NCBI GenBank assembly: GCA_023432995.1
Contig: JAEZES010000229.1
Coordinates: 1-5,574, forward strand
Source of the DNA: Pseudomonadota bacterium
Lineage (GTDB): Bacteria > Pseudomonadota > Alphaproteobacteria > Sphingomonadales > Sphingomonadaceae
Direction: 5' to 3'
DNA length: 5,574 nt
In this document: positions 5,101-5,574 of the stretch, in pieces
Layout of the letters: the number at the start of each line of letters is the position of its first letter
Numbering within the stretch: position 1 is the stretch's first letter
The notes under the pieces: model-generated
Told to the model about the DNA's origin: nothing
The model's database searches: none
The model's input: the letters and a program-made list of their open reading frames with translations, nothing else
Translations under genes and position numbers: made by a program

Positions 5101-5574
5101 GGCGGATCGGGCTGCGGGCGGTCGCGTCGCTGGTCCTGCTCGCGGCCGCCGGCGCGCCCGCGGGTGCCGCCGGCCGGGTCGACACGGTGCTGCTGGCGCA
5201 GGGAAGCGAGGCCGACTGGGCGGCGCACGGGCGCACCTACGGCGAGCAGCGCTGGAGCCCGCTGTCGCAGATCGACCGCGCGAGCGTGAGCCGGCTCGGG
5301 CTCGCCTGGTACGCCGACCTCGACACCAACCTGACGCAGGAAGCGACGCCGCTGGCGATCGACGGGAAGATCTATGTCTCGACCGCGTGGTCTAAGGCCA
5401 AGGCCTACGATGCGGTGACCGGGGAGCTGCTGTGGCAGTACGACCCCGAGGTGCCGCGCGAGACGCTGGCCAAGACCTGGGACGCGTTCAACCGCGGCCT
5501 GGCGGCGTGGGGCGACAAGCTCTACCTCGCGACGCTCGACGGGCGGCTGATCGCGCTCGACCGCGATACCGGCA
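5097..5574 (+). CDS. Second PQQ-dependent dehydrogenase, N-terminal part, cut by the window end
   Basis: Translating from the GTG at 5097 gives 159 residues that run off the window. It begins with a Sec-type signal peptide (RR near the start, hydrophobic LVLLAAAGAPAGAAG, probable cleavage after an AGA/GAA around residues 24-25) without a lipobox, so the product should be soluble periplasmic. The mature part aligns with the upstream quinohemoprotein over about 120 residues and is roughly two thirds identical by eye: shared landmarks are GEQRWSP, GLAWYADLDT, STAWSKAKAYDA, YDPEVP, NRGLAAWGD and LDGRLIALDRDTG. Unlike the neighbour, the vicinal Cys-Cys is absent: KACCDVVNRG there is KTWDAFNRG here. 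Whether it carries a haem domain cannot be seen. GTGA overlap with the upstream stop indicates coupling. The start is inferred from this overlap, the signal peptide and the ribosome site. Substrate unknown. Confidence 0.85.
   Translation, partial: MRRIGLRAVASLVLLAAAGAPAGAAGRVDTVLLAQGSEADWAAHGRTYGEQRWSPLSQIDRASVSRLGLAWYADLDTNLTQEATPLAIDGKIYVSTAWSKAKAYDAVTGELLWQYDPEVPRETLAKTWDAFNRGLAAWGDKLYLATLDGRLIALDRDTG
5538..5566 (+). repeat. 29-bp direct repeat shared by the two PQQ genes, copy 2
   Basis: Identical to 3433-3461 and in the equivalent position of the second PQQ dehydrogenase. The tandem spacing of about 2.1 kb makes it a possible site for recombination between the paralogues. Confidence 0.6.

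Noticed and set aside
5101..5236. Minus-strand short frames near the window end
   Set aside because: They oppose the signal peptide and mature start of the second PQQ dehydrogenase, whose alignment to the neighbour is convincing.
1..5574. tRNA, rRNA, CRISPR array, insertion sequence or rho-independent terminator
   Set aside because: No tRNA-like arms, regularly spaced repeats, transposase motifs, or GC hairpins followed by T runs were seen. The 22 bases beyond the methyltransferase stop are too short to judge a terminator.

Overview
The window is GC-rich and almost fully coding, with short Shine-Dalgarno-led genes that abut or overlap. The gene content is that of an alphaproteobacterium. A LigF-like glutathione transferase pair next to PQQ dehydrogenases points to a sphingomonad (Novosphingobium, Sphingobium or Erythrobacter-like). 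That placement is an inference from gene content, not from a marker gene.

Layout: a minus-strand gene (23-1153) encodes a 376-residue single-domain methionine-synthase-II (MetE C-terminal) family zinc methyltransferase. A 210-bp divergent intergenic region (1154-1363) follows, holding a perfect 6+1+6 palindrome and a second inverted repeat. A plus-strand cluster then runs to the end of the window: a LigF-like beta-etherase-type GST (1364-2131); a second, divergent GST overlapping it by one base (2131-2961); a lipoprotein PQQ/haem c quinohemoprotein dehydrogenase (2989-5100); and, overlapping that by three bases, the start of a second PQQ dehydrogenase (5097 to the window edge) that is not an ATG-initiated ORF.

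Working model: the plus-strand genes form one translationally coupled operon. The most interesting part is the GST pair. The first subunit keeps the GSH-binding and Asn-Ser residues of LigF-type enzymes. The second keeps the fold but has lost most of the canonical glutathione site and gained an insertion of about 20 residues. This resembles the heterodimeric beta(R)-aryl-etherase BaeAB described from Novosphingobium aromaticivorans, whose two subunits are both LigF-related. If so, the cluster would cleave lignin beta-O-4 dimers in the cytoplasm, while the PQQ dehydrogenases oxidise an alcohol or aldehyde substrate in the periplasm. The divergent methyltransferase might handle methyl or thiol chemistry linked to methoxy-aromatic catabolism. 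These pathway links are inference. The second PQQ dehydrogenase lacks the vicinal Cys-Cys of its neighbour and has a plain Sec signal instead of a lipobox, so the two are unlikely to be redundant copies.
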